64,000 bases of DNA from contig NZ_AQQX01000014.1 in the NCBI RefSeq assembly GCF_000768315.1, forward strand, positions 19,067 to 83,066, read 5' to 3'. This DNA comes from Pseudooceanicola atlanticus. Lineage in GTDB: Bacteria; Pseudomonadota; Alphaproteobacteria; Rhodobacterales; Rhodobacteraceae. The position numbers and the translations under genes are program-made. Under the pieces are notes generated by a model. That model searched no databases. It had not been told where the DNA came from and worked only from the letters and a program-made list of their open reading frames with translations. Within the stretch, counting starts at the first letter, position 1; each line of letters opens with the position of its first letter. Below are positions 38,821 to 46,783 of the stretch, one piece after another.

Positions 38821-38837
38821 CCCCGACCCGGTCGGGG
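38821..38837 (+). terminator. GC hairpin after the hemD operon
   Basis: CCCCGAC-CCG-GTCGGGG is a perfect seven-base stem 76 bp after the hemY stop and 36 bp ahead of tRNA-Thr. There is no T-run, so it may be a Rho-linked or processing hairpin instead of a true terminator. Confidence 0.35.
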
Positions 38838-38872
38838 ACAGGACGTGCAGCAAAGCGCTGTACAAGAAGGAT

Positions 38873-38948
38873 GCCGCTGTAGCTCAGCTGGTAGAGCACG
38901 TCATTCGTAATGATGGGGTCGGGGGTTCGAGTCCCTTCAGCGGCACCA
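38873..38948 (+). tRNA. tRNA-Thr (anticodon CGT)
   Basis: A full 76-nt cloverleaf with encoded CCA. Acceptor GCCGCTG pairs with CAGCGGC. The D-arm is GCTC/GAGC, the anticodon stem CGTCA/TGATG encloses loop TTCGTAA with anticodon CGT, and the T-arm contains GTTCGAGTC. It reads ACG codons. Confidence 0.95.
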
Positions 38949-39187
38949 TCCTTCTTCCCTCTTCCGAACCGACAGACACCTGGGACCGCGAACGCAGATT
39001 TACGCATGTCGACTGGCTGCCGATGATTCGGGTTTATGGTGTGGCGATCAGGGGGCGTGCGCCGCCTCGTGTCGGGCCGGAATTCTTTGGCACTTCCACG
39101 CGGCTTGGAATCGAGAATACCGACAAATGGAACGGGGCGATTGTCCTGTCCATGTACAGCGTCGATGACCAACAAATCAAGGGGATT

Positions 39188-39263
<76 letters not shown>

Positions 39264-39359
39264 ATCGGCACGGGTTTCATCACCCGTGCGGCGCTATCTA
39301 TGGGAAGCTTTCAGGCGGATCAAGCGAAAAATCCGCCTTTGTCGGCCTCCCTGTCGATA

Positions 39360-39683
39360 TCAGGAATCGTCGTCGTCGCTGGCCACGTCAGCCAGTTCAT
39401 CGAGGGACACGCTATCGTCGTCGTCATCCTCTTCGAGCAGGTCATCGTCCAGCTCGACATCGACGTCATCATCATCTTCCAGAACGGCGTCATCATCGTC
39501 GTTCGCCTTGGCTTTCTTGGCCGAGGCATCCTCCGCATCGGCGGCGATCATGCGGTTCTTGGATTCGTCGAATTCCACGACCTCGCCGGTATAGGGGCTG
39601 ACGATCGGGCTTTTGTTCAGGTCGTAGAAACGCTTGCCGGTCGTGGGGCAAAGGCGCTTTGTACCCCATTCTTCCTTGGGCAT
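39360..39683 (-). CDS. FYDLN acid domain protein (TIGR02300)
   Basis: A 107-aa protein. The N-terminal part has the family signature KRLCPTTGKRFYDLNKSP and VSPYTGEVVEF, resembling half of a zinc ribbon. The C-terminal half is almost entirely Asp/Glu (several runs of Asp), giving the repetitive GTC/ATC codon pattern seen in the DNA. The function is unknown; the family is restricted to Alphaproteobacteria. It lies just downstream of tRNA-Ala in genome order but is read on the same minus strand ahead of it, so it could be cotranscribed with the tRNA. Confidence 0.9.
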   Translation of the reverse strand: MPKEEWGTKRLCPTTGKRFYDLNKSPIVSPYTGEVVEFDESKNRMIAADAEDASAKKAKANDDDDAVLEDDDDVDVELDDDLLEEDDDDDSVSLDELADVASDDDDS

Positions 39684-39796
39684 GGTTATTCCCTTTCAGA
39701 TGACATCTCTTGTCGACGATCCGCGTCCCCTGCCATAAGCAGATGAGGCTGTCAAAGGCTTTCCAGATGGGGCGCCGCCAACGGGTCGGGGATCAT

Positions 39797-40489
39797 ATGG
39801 GCCAGCATGTCCTGCCGGGCAACCCCCCGGTTGAAATCAACCTGAAACGGTCGACGCGTGCCCGGCGCATTTCGCTGCGGGTTTCGTCGCTGGACGGGCG
39901 CGTCACGCTGACCCTGCCGAAGGGCGTTTCCGAGAAGTCGGGCCTGGCCTTCGCCACCGAAAAGGCCGAGTGGCTGAGGGGGCATCTGGCCAAGCAGGGC
40001 GGTATCGTCCAGGTCGGGCCGGGGGCGTCGCTGCCGATCGAGGGGCGGATGCTGACGGTGACCGGCGGCACCGGGCGCAAGGTGCGGATCGAGGCGGACC
40101 GGGTGATCGTGCCGGGGACCGACGATGCCATGGCGGCCAAGCTTCTGGGATATCTCAAGACTCTGGCGCGGGACCGGCTGGCTCAGGCCTCTGACCATTA
40201 CGCGGACGTGCTGGGGCGGCGGTACAGCCGGATTACGTTGCGCGACACGCGATCCCGCTGGGGGTCCTGTTCGGCCAGTGGCGGTTTGAGCTATTCTTGG
40301 CGGCTGATCCTCGCTCCGCCCGACGTGCTGTCCTATGTCGCCGCGCACGAGGTCGCCCACCTGGCCGAGATGAACCATTCGGAGCGGTTCTGGACCGCTG
40401 TGCAGTCGATCCACGGGCCCTATTCCGAACAGCGCGCCTGGCTGCGGCGCGAGGGCGCGCAGCTGCATCGCTATCGCTTCGAGGGCTAG
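39797..40489 (+). CDS. YgjP-like M48-type metallopeptidase
   Basis: A 230-aa WLM/YgjP domain protein. The zinc site is HEVAHLAEMNH (H-E-x2-H then H), preceded by RWGSCSASGGLSYSWRLILAP (shown as RWGSCSASGGLSYSWRL), the family hallmark. The N-terminal beta domain has RRISLRVSSLDGRVTLTLP. The substrate is unknown. I prefer the ATG at 39797 with GGGGA upstream; ATG at 39767 is possible. It is divergent from the FYDLN gene. Confidence 0.85.
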   Translation: MGQHVLPGNPPVEINLKRSTRARRISLRVSSLDGRVTLTLPKGVSEKSGLAFATEKAEWLRGHLAKQGGIVQVGPGASLPIEGRMLTVTGGTGRKVRIEADRVIVPGTDDAMAAKLLGYLKTLARDRLAQASDHYADVLGRRYSRITLRDTRSRWGSCSASGGLSYSWRLILAPPDVLSYVAAHEVAHLAEMNHSERFWTAVQSIHGPYSEQRAWLRREGAQLHRYRFEG

Positions 40490-40520
40490 GCGCAGATGCC
40501 GTATTGACGGGACCGGGAAA

Positions 40521-40530
40521 TGTGATCACA
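40521..40530. promoter_or_regulatory. Perfect palindrome TGTGATCACA ahead of the GntR gene
   Basis: TGTGATCACA at 40521-40530, flanked by A/T on both sides, lies 10 bp before the GntR-family start codon. Its form and position fit an autoregulatory operator for a FadR/VanR-type GntR protein, which bind short palindromes. No matching site was checked elsewhere. Confidence 0.5.
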
Positions 40531-40540
40531 AATCTGTTCC

Positions 40541-41188
40541 ATGTTGATCCAGACCCGTCCCGATCCCAGCCCGGCCGCCCATGAACGCGTTTATCGCGGG
40601 CTGCGGACGCGCATCATGCACGGCGAAATCGCGCCGGGCGAATCCCTGACCCTGCGTGGCATCGGACGGGAATTCGGTGTCTCGATGACCCCGGCACGCG
40701 AATCGATCCGCCGGCTGGTGGCCGAAGGCGCGCTGACCCTGTCGGCCTCGGGCCGGGTGTCGACGCCCGAGATCACCAATGACCGGATCGAGGAGCTGGC
40801 GGCCCTGCGGTCGCTGCTGGAGGTCGAACTGGCCTCTCGCGCATTGCCGCGGGCGCATATCGCGCTGATCGATCGGCTTCAGTCCATCAACGGCGGCATC
40901 ACCGAGATGGTCGAGCGCCATGATGCGGTCGGCTATATCCGGTCCAACCTCGAATTCCACCGCGCGCTGTACCTGCGTGCGCAGGCCCCGGCGATGCTGG
41001 CCATGGCGGAAACCGTCTGGCTGCAACTCGGGCCGACGATGCGCAAGCTGTACGGGCGTCTGCGGCGCAGCGAGCCGCCGCATTACCACCGCCTGATCAT
41101 CGCCGCGCTGAAGGCCGGGGACGAACCGGGCCTGAGGCTGGCGGTGCGCATGGACGTGACCCAGGGTCTGCGCCTGCTGACGACGTGA
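40541..41188 (+). CDS. GntR-family transcriptional regulator (FCD subfamily)
   Basis: A 215-aa repressor-type regulator. The winged helix is seen as VYRGLRTRIMHGEIAPGESL (shown as LRTRIMHGEIAPGESL), LTLRGIGREFGVSMTPARESIRRL (shown as GREFGVSMTPARESIRRL), then GALTLSASGRV. The FCD effector domain is seen as ELAALRSLLEVELA and LEFHRALYLRA, with metal-ligand-like histidines near YHRLI. The effector is unknown. It is coupled to the GST gene by GTGA overlap. Confidence 0.9.
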   Translation: MLIQTRPDPSPAAHERVYRGLRTRIMHGEIAPGESLTLRGIGREFGVSMTPARESIRRLVAEGALTLSASGRVSTPEITNDRIEELAALRSLLEVELASRALPRAHIALIDRLQSINGGITEMVERHDAVGYIRSNLEFHRALYLRAQAPAMLAMAETVWLQLGPTMRKLYGRLRRSEPPHYHRLIIAALKAGDEPGLRLAVRMDVTQGLRLLTT

Positions 41189-41808
41189 CCCGGCTTTGGG
41201 GCTATTACTACTCGGTCTATGCGCGCATCGCGCGGATGGCCCTGGCGGAGCGCGGGGTCGATTATGCCTGGGAAGAGGTCAATCCCTTCGACCCCGAGGC
41301 CGATAATCCCCACCCTTTCGGCAAGGTCCCGATGCTGGAGGATCGCGGCCACCGCATTTACGAGGCCACGGCGATCACCACCTATGTCGAAGCGCGCTGG
41401 CCCGGCCCGCGCTGGACGCGCGAGGACGCTTTGGCCCGGGCGCGCGAGGCGCAGGTGATCGGCATCGTGGATTCCTATGGCTACTGGCCCATGGTTCGTG
41501 AGGTCTTTGTCGCCGCCGTCGCCGATGTATCGGCAGGCGCGCCACGGGACGAGGCGCGGATCGCCAAGGGGATGGCGGATGCCACGAACGTCCTGTCAGA
41601 GCTTGAGGCGCTTGCCCATGAGGGTCACATCCTGAACGGTCACCTCAGCCGCGCCGATCTGCACCTGGCGCCGATGATGGCCTATTTCACGATGGCCGAA
41701 GAGGGCGCCGCCCTGCTGGCGTGCCATCCGGCCCTGTCGGAGTGGTTCAGCTGGATGCAGGCCCGCGACAGTTTCACTGCCACGACGCCTGTTTTCACGG
41801 ATGCTTAG
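41185..41808 (+). CDS. Glutathione S-transferase family protein
   Basis: A 207-aa GST with a GTG start overlapping the GntR stop. The N-terminal thioredoxin-like domain shows [21 protein letters not shown] (shown as [18 protein letters not shown]) and [13 protein letters not shown] with the cis-Pro, then [14 protein letters not shown]. The C-terminal helical domain ends with the [15 protein letters not shown] motif. The likely role is glutathione conjugation or detoxification of a compound sensed by the upstream regulator. It converges with accA, overlapping it by four bases. Confidence 0.85.
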   Translation: MTRLWGYYYSVYARIARMALAERGVDYAWEEVNPFDPEADNPHPFGKVPMLEDRGHRIYEATAITTYVEARWPGPRWTREDALARAREAQVIGIVDSYGYWPMVREVFVAAVADVSAGAPRDEARIAKGMADATNVLSELEALAHEGHILNGHLSRADLHLAPMMAYFTMAEEGAALLACHPALSEWFSWMQARDSFTATTPVFTDA

Positions 41809-42806
41809 GCCGCGAGGCCCTTGGACCCCATCTTTAGGAATTTCTGCCGACGGTCGTTGAGCAGCTTGTCAGGCCCATGCCCGTCCAGTTCGCCCAGCAT
41901 CGCCTCGATCGCCTTGCCGACCTTTTCGACGCTGGCGTCGCGGTCACGATGCGCGCCGCCCAGCGGTTCGGGGATGATCCGGTCGATGACGCCAAGGTAA
42001 TGCAGGTCCTGCGCGGTCAGGCGCATCGCCTCGGCCGCTTCGCGCATCTTCTCGGCGTCCTTCCACAGGATGGAGGCGCAGCCCTCGGGCGTGATGACCG
42101 AATAGACCGAATGTTCCAGCATCGCGACGCGGTTGGCGGTGGCAAAGGCCACGGCGCCGCCGGACCCGCCTTCGCCGATCACGACGGAGACGAGCGGCAC
42201 CTTCAGCTGAAGGCATTTCTCGGTCGAGCGAGCGATCGCCTCGGACTGGCCACGTTCCTCGGCGCCCTTGCCGGGATAGGCGCCGGGCGTGTCGACGAGC
42301 GTCACGACGGGCAGGCCGAATTTCCCGGCCAGTTCCATCAGGCGCACGGCCTTGCGGTAGCCTTCGGGGCGGGCCATCCCGAAATTGCGTTCGATGCGCG
42401 ACTTGGTGTCGTTGCCCTTTTCCTGGCCGATCACGACAACGGCGCGATCGTTGAACCGGGCAAGACCGCCCATCACGGCGTGGTCATCGGCAAAGTTCCG
42501 GTCGCCGGCCAGCGGCGTGTATTCCTGGAACAGGGCCTCGATGTAATCCTTGCAATGGGGCCGGTCGGGGTGCCGCGCGACCTGGCATTTCCGCCAAGGG
42601 GTCAGACCCTTGTACAGGTCGGTCAGCATCGAGGCGGCCTTGGCGTCCAGTGCGCGGGCCTCGTCCTCGACATCCATGCCTTCGTTCTGCCGGGCCATGG
42701 CGCGCAGTTCCCGCGCCTTGCCTTCGATTTCGGCCAGGGGCTTTTCGAAATCGAGGTAGTTATGGGGTTCGCTGGCGGGCTTTGTTTGCACAGGTGTCTC
42801 GCTCAT
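41805..42806 (-). CDS. accA: Acetyl-CoA carboxylase carboxyltransferase subunit alpha
   Basis: A 333-aa AccA, which with AccD transfers carboxyl from biotin to acetyl-CoA, making malonyl-CoA for fatty acids. Visible are [35 protein letters not shown] (shown as [19 protein letters not shown]), [15 protein letters not shown] [46 protein letters not shown] and [20 protein letters not shown] precedes the start at 42806. It is divergent from the AraC-type gene. Confidence 0.96.
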   Translation of the reverse strand: MSETPVQTKPASEPHNYLDFEKPLAEIEGKARELRAMARQNEGMDVEDEARALDAKAASMLTDLYKGLTPWRKCQVARHPDRPHCKDYIEALFQEYTPLAGDRNFADDHAVMGGLARFNDRAVVVIGQEKGNDTKSRIERNFGMARPEGYRKAVRLMELAGKFGLPVVTLVDTPGAYPGKGAEERGQSEAIARSTEKCLQLKVPLVSVVIGEGGSGGAVAFATANRVAMLEHSVYSVITPEGCASILWKDAEKMREAAEAMRLTAQDLHYLGVIDRIIPEPLGGAHRDRDASVEKVGKAIEAMLGELDGHGPDKLLNDRRQKFLKMGSKGLAA

Positions 42807-42917
42807 CTCGGTACCTCCGGGGCTTGGGGCTATATGCCCATGGCAGGCGGGCTTTGCAACTCCGCAAGATTTGCCGGAGGCTCTGCTGGCAAGAACAGGG
42901 CGTCCCCGGAGGCTAAG

Positions 42918-43754
42918 ATGACCAATTCCTATGAAAAACGCCTTCTGCGGGTGATCGACCATATCCACGCCAATCCGGCGGGCGACCTGTCGCTGGACAC
43001 TCTGGCCGATATCGCCGCGATGAGCCGGTTTCACTGGCACCGCGTGTTCCGCGCGATGACCGGAGAGACATGCGCCCAGGCGGTGCGGCGGATCCGGCTG
43101 CACCTTGCCGCGAGCGAGATCGTCTGGACCGACGGCAATATCAGCGCCATCGCGGTCTCGGTGGGATATGGCGACCGGGACAGTTTCGACCGCGCCTTCG
43201 CGGTGCAATATGGCCTGTCACCCGCGGCCTTCCGTCGTCGCGGCACCCCGGTGCCGCTGGTCAAATCCCGGAAAGGAGGGTCCGCAATGTTCCCCGTCGA
43301 TATCAAGTCCGTCCCGTCCCGCCGCCTGGTCGGCCTGCCCCATCGGGGCGCCTATTTCCGCATATCCGAGGCATTTTCCCGCCTCGACGTGATGATTGCC
43401 GCCCGTGGGCTCTACCCGCAATTGGGGGCGATGATCGGGGTGTTCTACGACGATGTCTCGGTCGTGCCGGAGGCGGAGTTGCAGAGTTTTGCCGCCTTCG
43501 AACTGGCCGCTGACCTTGCCCTGCCCGAGGGAATGGAGGAGCGGACCCTGCCGGGCGGCGATCATGCCGTTCTGCACTACAAGGGGCCCTATGCGCGGCT
43601 GCCCGAGGCCTATGATTACCTGTTCGGCACATGGCTGGCCGGGTCGGGGCGGGAGCCCGCGGACACTGCGGCCTATGAGGTCTATCTGAACACGCCGCTT
43701 GATACTGCGCCCGACGATCTGTTGACCCAGATCCACCTGCCGCTGAGGGGTTGA
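42918..43754 (+). CDS. AraC-type regulator with GyrI-like effector domain
   Basis: A 278-aa protein. Residues 1-110 hold two helix-turn-helices of the AraC type ([24 protein letters not shown] shown as [39 protein letters not shown] shown in full as 20 residues). Residues 120-278 form a GyrI/SOUL-like ligand domain with [14 protein letters not shown] and YEVYLNTP, as in Rob/SoxS-like multidrug regulators of the BltR/Rob type. The start at 42918 follows CGGAGGC. The stop is one base from the next gene, itself a lone GyrI-like domain. Confidence 0.88.
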   Translation: MTNSYEKRLLRVIDHIHANPAGDLSLDTLADIAAMSRFHWHRVFRAMTGETCAQAVRRIRLHLAASEIVWTDGNISAIAVSVGYGDRDSFDRAFAVQYGLSPAAFRRRGTPVPLVKSRKGGSAMFPVDIKSVPSRRLVGLPHRGAYFRISEAFSRLDVMIAARGLYPQLGAMIGVFYDDVSVVPEAELQSFAAFELAADLALPEGMEERTLPGGDHAVLHYKGPYARLPEAYDYLFGTWLAGSGREPADTAAYEVYLNTPLDTAPDDLLTQIHLPLRG

Positions 43755-43755
43755 G

Positions 43756-44370
43756 ATGGACAAGCTGGACGTCAAGAAGACGCAAAAAGCCCTGTATTCG
43801 GGTCGAAAAGGGGTGTGGGAACGGCTGGACGTGCCGCCGATGACCTTTCTGGCCGTGCAGGGACAGGGCAACCCGGACGGGCCGGATTATGCGGCGGCCA
43901 TCGGCGCGCTGTACCCGCTGGCCTACGGGATCAAGTTCCAGGCCAAGGCGGCGGGCACGGATTTCGTCGTGCCGCCGTTGGAGGCTTTGTGGTGGGCCGA
44001 CGACCCCACGGCCTTTACCGGTGGGCGGCGGGACGAATGGCATTGGCGGGCGATGATCCGTATCCCGGTGCCGGTTACCGATGCGATGGTCGCCGCCGCG
44101 CGCGAAAAGGCGCGGGGCAAGAGCGACGCGCTGGACCGCGTGCAGCTGATCGAGGAGGCGGAGGGCGATTGCCTGCAGACCCTGCATGTCGGCCCCTATA
44201 GCGACGAGGCACCGGTGCTGGCCGATCTGCATGACCGCGTGATGCCGGGGATGGGTCTGACCTTCGGCAAGCCGCATCACGAGATCTACCTGTCCGATCC
44301 CCGACGCGTCGCGCCCGAGAAACTGCGCACGATCCTGCGTCAGCCGGTCGTCCCGATCCCCAGTCCGTAG
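43756..44370 (+). CDS. GyrI-like small-molecule binding protein
   Basis: A 204-aa stand-alone GyrI-like domain (YdhR/TehB-like group in the SOUL/BmrR effector superfamily). It starts MDKLDVKKTQKALYSGRKGV and has PMTFLAVQGQGNPDGP, YGIKFQAKAAGTDF-like, LQTLHVGPYSDEAP, and HHEIYLSDPRRV. No DNA-binding domain is present, so it may bind a ligand or act as a hydrolase, as some relatives do. It is in operon with the AraC-GyrI gene upstream and overlaps the convergent racemase-like gene by 31 bp. Confidence 0.82.
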   Translation: MDKLDVKKTQKALYSGRKGVWERLDVPPMTFLAVQGQGNPDGPDYAAAIGALYPLAYGIKFQAKAAGTDFVVPPLEALWWADDPTAFTGGRRDEWHWRAMIRIPVPVTDAMVAAAREKARGKSDALDRVQLIEEAEGDCLQTLHVGPYSDEAPVLADLHDRVMPGMGLTFGKPHHEIYLSDPRRVAPEKLRTILRQPVVPIPSP

Positions 44371-44954
44371 CGCAGCGCGAGTTCCGGCGAGGCCAGGACC
44401 AGTATCCCCAGATCCCCCAGGTGATCCGCCGCCCCGGCCATGGAGGCCTGGGCAAGCACCACCGCGTCGATCTGCTGTCCGGCGATGGCCTGTCGGATGC
44501 CGTCTGCGATGGCCCGTTCGAAACCTTGTTCATCGCCCCCTTCAAAGAGCGGCCAATGGGCGGTCAGGTCGATCATCAGGTCGGGGTCCCTGCCGGCCTC
44601 ATCCGCAAAGAGTGCGCGGCTGGGGTCGAGGGTCGAGCTGAGCGCATAGGCCATGGCGACGCGGCCGCCGATCCGGGCGGCCTGGCGCATCAGCGGACGG
44701 TCGATACGGATGGCACCAAGACGTTCGGCCGCGTCCCCCAGCGTGGTGCAGGTGCAGATTACCGGACCTTCTGCCCCGCCAATCGCATCGCGTAACCGGT
44801 CCGTCAGGGCCGGGGTGATTCCGTCGCGGCGGGCGTCCTCCAGCCAGTCGGGCGCCACGATATGGGCCAGCACCGCCCCCGGCGCGATCCGGTCGCGCAG
44901 GGCATCGAACCGGGCCACGTGAACCTGGGCGGTGTGCAGAAGGGTCAGCGTCAT
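44340..44954 (-). CDS. Asp/Glu racemase superfamily protein
   Basis: A 204-aa protein with the aspartate/glutamate racemase-like fold. It begins TLTLLHTAQVHVARFDALRD and has the first active-site cysteine loop VICTCTTLGDAAERLG. In the second half, DAVVLAQASMAGAA holds Ser where racemases carry the second Cys (AQASM), so a true two-base racemase mechanism is doubtful. Arylmalonate-decarboxylase-like or hydantoin-racemase-like roles are possible. It is three bases downstream of the LysE-type exporter gene. Confidence 0.7.
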   Translation of the reverse strand: MTLTLLHTAQVHVARFDALRDRIAPGAVLAHIVAPDWLEDARRDGITPALTDRLRDAIGGAEGPVICTCTTLGDAAERLGAIRIDRPLMRQAARIGGRVAMAYALSSTLDPSRALFADEAGRDPDLMIDLTAHWPLFEGGDEQGFERAIADGIRQAIAGQQIDAVVLAQASMAGAADHLGDLGILVLASPELALRYGLGIGTTG

Positions 44955-44957
44955 CCC

Positions 44958-45554
44958 TCAGTGATAGACGAGGGGGATCAGCGACGCCACGAGAAGCGCG
45001 GCCATCGTCCAGTTGAACACCCGCAGCCGGGCGGGATTGGTCAGGATGCGCCGCATCTGCTGCCCCATCACCGTCCAGAGCGAGATGCAGGGGATCGCCA
45101 CGACCCCGAAAATCAGCGCGACGATCAGGATGGCCAGCAGGCTGCGATCGGCGGCGTAGACGGTGATGGCCGTCACCGCCATGGTCCAGGCCTTGGGGTT
45201 CACCCATTGGAACAGCGCAGCCTGGATCAGCGTCATCGGTTTCGCGCCCTCGCCGCCCTTTGCCTCGGGCGGGGCGGCATTGGCGATCTTCCACGACAGC
45301 CACAGCAGGTAGCCGACGCTGAGCACCGTCAGGATTTGATGCGTGACCGGGTAGAGGTCGAAAACCCGGATCAACCCGGCGCCCACGAGCAGGATCATAA
45401 GGGCAAAGCCGCCGCTGATCCCCAGCATGTGTGGCAGGGTCCGGCGGAACCCGAAATTGGCCCCCGAGGCCATGACCATCAGGTTGTTCGGCCCCGGCGT
45501 GATCGTCGAAACGAGGCTGAAAAGGGCAAGGGCAAGGATGACTTCGGGCGACAT
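44958..45554 (-). CDS. LysE/RhtB-family amino-acid exporter
   Basis: A 198-aa transporter with six hydrophobic segments. The family signature is at the N-terminus: STITPGPNNLMVMASGANFGF (shown as TITPGPNNLMVMASGANFG), then LPHMLGISGGFALMILL. The middle has FQWVNPKAWTMAV, typical of the family. It exports amino acids or similar small molecules. It is divergent from an Lrp-type regulator by 107 bp, the common arrangement for amino-acid-controlled exporters, and is followed by the racemase-like gene. Confidence 0.9.
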   Translation of the reverse strand: MSPEVILALALFSLVSTITPGPNNLMVMASGANFGFRRTLPHMLGISGGFALMILLVGAGLIRVFDLYPVTHQILTVLSVGYLLWLSWKIANAAPPEAKGGEGAKPMTLIQAALFQWVNPKAWTMAVTAITVYAADRSLLAILIVALIFGVVAIPCISLWTVMGQQMRRILTNPARLRVFNWTMAALLVASLIPLVYH

Positions 45555-45661
45555 GGGGGAACTCGTTGAATTGCGTTTGCGTGCAATCTATTGATGTTTC
45601 GCCTGCCTTTGGTTGCAAGTCATGCTAATAATAACGCTTACTGCACAACTGGACGGCACGA

Positions 45662-46105
45662 ATGGATGAGATCAACCGCAAGATATTGCGTGAACTGACC
45701 CGCGATGGACGGATCTCGAATCTCGAACTGGCGGGGCGGGTGGGGCTGTCGCCCTCGGCCTGCCTGCGCCGGGTGCAGGAGCTGGAGCGGTCGGGCGTGA
45801 TCCGCGGCTATCGCGCGGTGCTGGACCCCCAGAAGATGGGCGTCGGCTTTACCGCCTTTGTCACCGTGGGGCTGAAGGACCACACCAAGGCCGCGCAGGA
45901 GGCGTTTGAACACGCGATTGCCGACGCCCCCGAAGTGCGGGAATGTCACAATATCACGGGGTCCTGGGAATACCTGCTGCGGGTCGAGGCGGCGGACCTT
46001 GCATCCTACAAGTCGTTCCACACGGACGTTCTGGGGACCGTGCCGCAGGTCAGCGCGATCACCAGCTACGTCGTCATAGGCTCGCCCAAGGACGAGCGTG
46101 CCTGA
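45662..46105 (+). CDS. Lrp/AsnC-family transcriptional regulator
   Basis: A 147-aa Lrp-type regulator. The helix-turn-helix is ISNLELAGRVGLSPSACLRRVQELE (shown as LELAGRVGLSPSACLRRVQ), and the RAM effector domain has YRAVLDPQKMGVGFTAFVTVGL (shown as AVLDPQKMGVGFTAFV) and CHNITGSWEYLLRV. It likely controls the divergent LysE-type exporter in response to an amino acid. No ribosome site is obvious upstream, and the gap contains AT-rich TTGCAAGTC and AATAATAACG. It abuts the convergent secreted-protein gene without a gap. Confidence 0.9.
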   Translation: MDEINRKILRELTRDGRISNLELAGRVGLSPSACLRRVQELERSGVIRGYRAVLDPQKMGVGFTAFVTVGLKDHTKAAQEAFEHAIADAPEVRECHNITGSWEYLLRVEAADLASYKSFHTDVLGTVPQVSAITSYVVIGSPKDERA

Positions 46106-46603
46106 TCAGCGGCAATAGGTGGCCTGTTCCTGAACGGCCTGGCCCGCGCCCGCAAGGCTGATCGGCAGGCTTTGCCCCTTCACTGTCAGCATCCGACCGG
46201 CGCGCATTTCCTCGAGGAAGGCGCTTTGGGCGGCGGCATCGTCAAACTTCAGCTCGTAGCTGAAGATATTGCCCTTGAGGAAGTTCCGGTCCTTGGTGCG
46301 GCCGGTAAAATTCGCCTCGATCTCGCGCGGGGTGCCGTCGATGGTGATACCGATGGCACCGCCATTCTGCCGCTTGGGAAAGCCGATGCGGATCGACCGG
46401 TCGGCGCCGACGCAGCGGATCGTGAAATATTCCCCGGCCGCGGCACGTTCCTGGGTCAGGAACATCAGCGCGCCGAATTGCGACGGATCCTTGGATTGCA
46501 CCCAGTGGCCGTCGAAGACCTTCATCATCTCGTTCTCGACGATCTCGGCTCGGGCGGGAAGGGCAAGGCCCAGGGCGATCAGGGCCATGGCGAAGAGGCG
46601 CAT
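46106..46603 (-). CDS. Small periplasmic/secreted protein, unknown
   Basis: A 165-aa protein with a clear signal peptide (MRLFAMALIALGLALPARA, residues 1-19, then EIVEN). The mature domain is about 145 residues of alternating strands (YFTIRCVGADRSIRIGFP, then AIGITIDGTPREIEANF, shown as ITIDGTPREIEANF) with two cysteines (IRC and the terminal TYC). I do not recognise the family. AAGGAG five bases before the ATG at 46603 fixes the start over one five codons upstream. Stop abuts the convergent Lrp stop. Confidence 0.75.
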   Translation of the reverse strand: MRLFAMALIALGLALPARAEIVENEMMKVFDGHWVQSKDPSQFGALMFLTQERAAAGEYFTIRCVGADRSIRIGFPKRQNGGAIGITIDGTPREIEANFTGRTKDRNFLKGNIFSYELKFDDAAAQSAFLEEMRAGRMLTVKGQSLPISLAGAGQAVQEQATYCR

Positions 46604-46735
46604 GGTGGCTCCTTTCATTCCGGTTTGGGGATGTTTTAAGCCAAATGACGCTCAGGCCAAGGGGGCTTTGGGGTAAGAACCGGTCTGAAAGGTCATTTCC
46701 CCATGACCACACGGGGTGGCAGGGGCGCAAATAGA

Positions 46736-46764
46736 AACGCCCGCGGCTCCTCTCCGCGGGCGTT
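46736..46764 (-). terminator. Rho-independent terminator of mcl1
   Basis: Arms AACGCCCGCGG (46736-46746) and CCGCGGGCGTT (46754-46764) give an eleven-base stem. Read on the minus strand the stem is followed by TCTATTT, 20 bp after the mcl1 stop. Confidence 0.82.
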
Positions 46765-46783
46765 CGGGCTGAGGATCGGGGGC

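Noticed and set aside
34972..38865. A very long minus-strand open frame opposite hemD, mitofilin and hemY
   Set aside because: It mirrors the codon pattern of three well-supported plus-strand genes in GC-rich DNA, is Gly/Arg/His-rich, and shows no family motif or ribosome site. It also runs through tsaD codons in a different frame.
38949..39187. Possible small gene or integrated element between the two tRNA genes
   Set aside because: The 239-bp gap has no integrase fragment, no repeat of either tRNA 3' end, and only a 64-codon frame without features.
39380..39500. Repetitive GTC/ATC/TCG codons that look like a microsatellite
   Set aside because: They encode the natural Asp/Glu-rich tail of the FYDLN acid protein, so the repetition reflects amino-acid composition.
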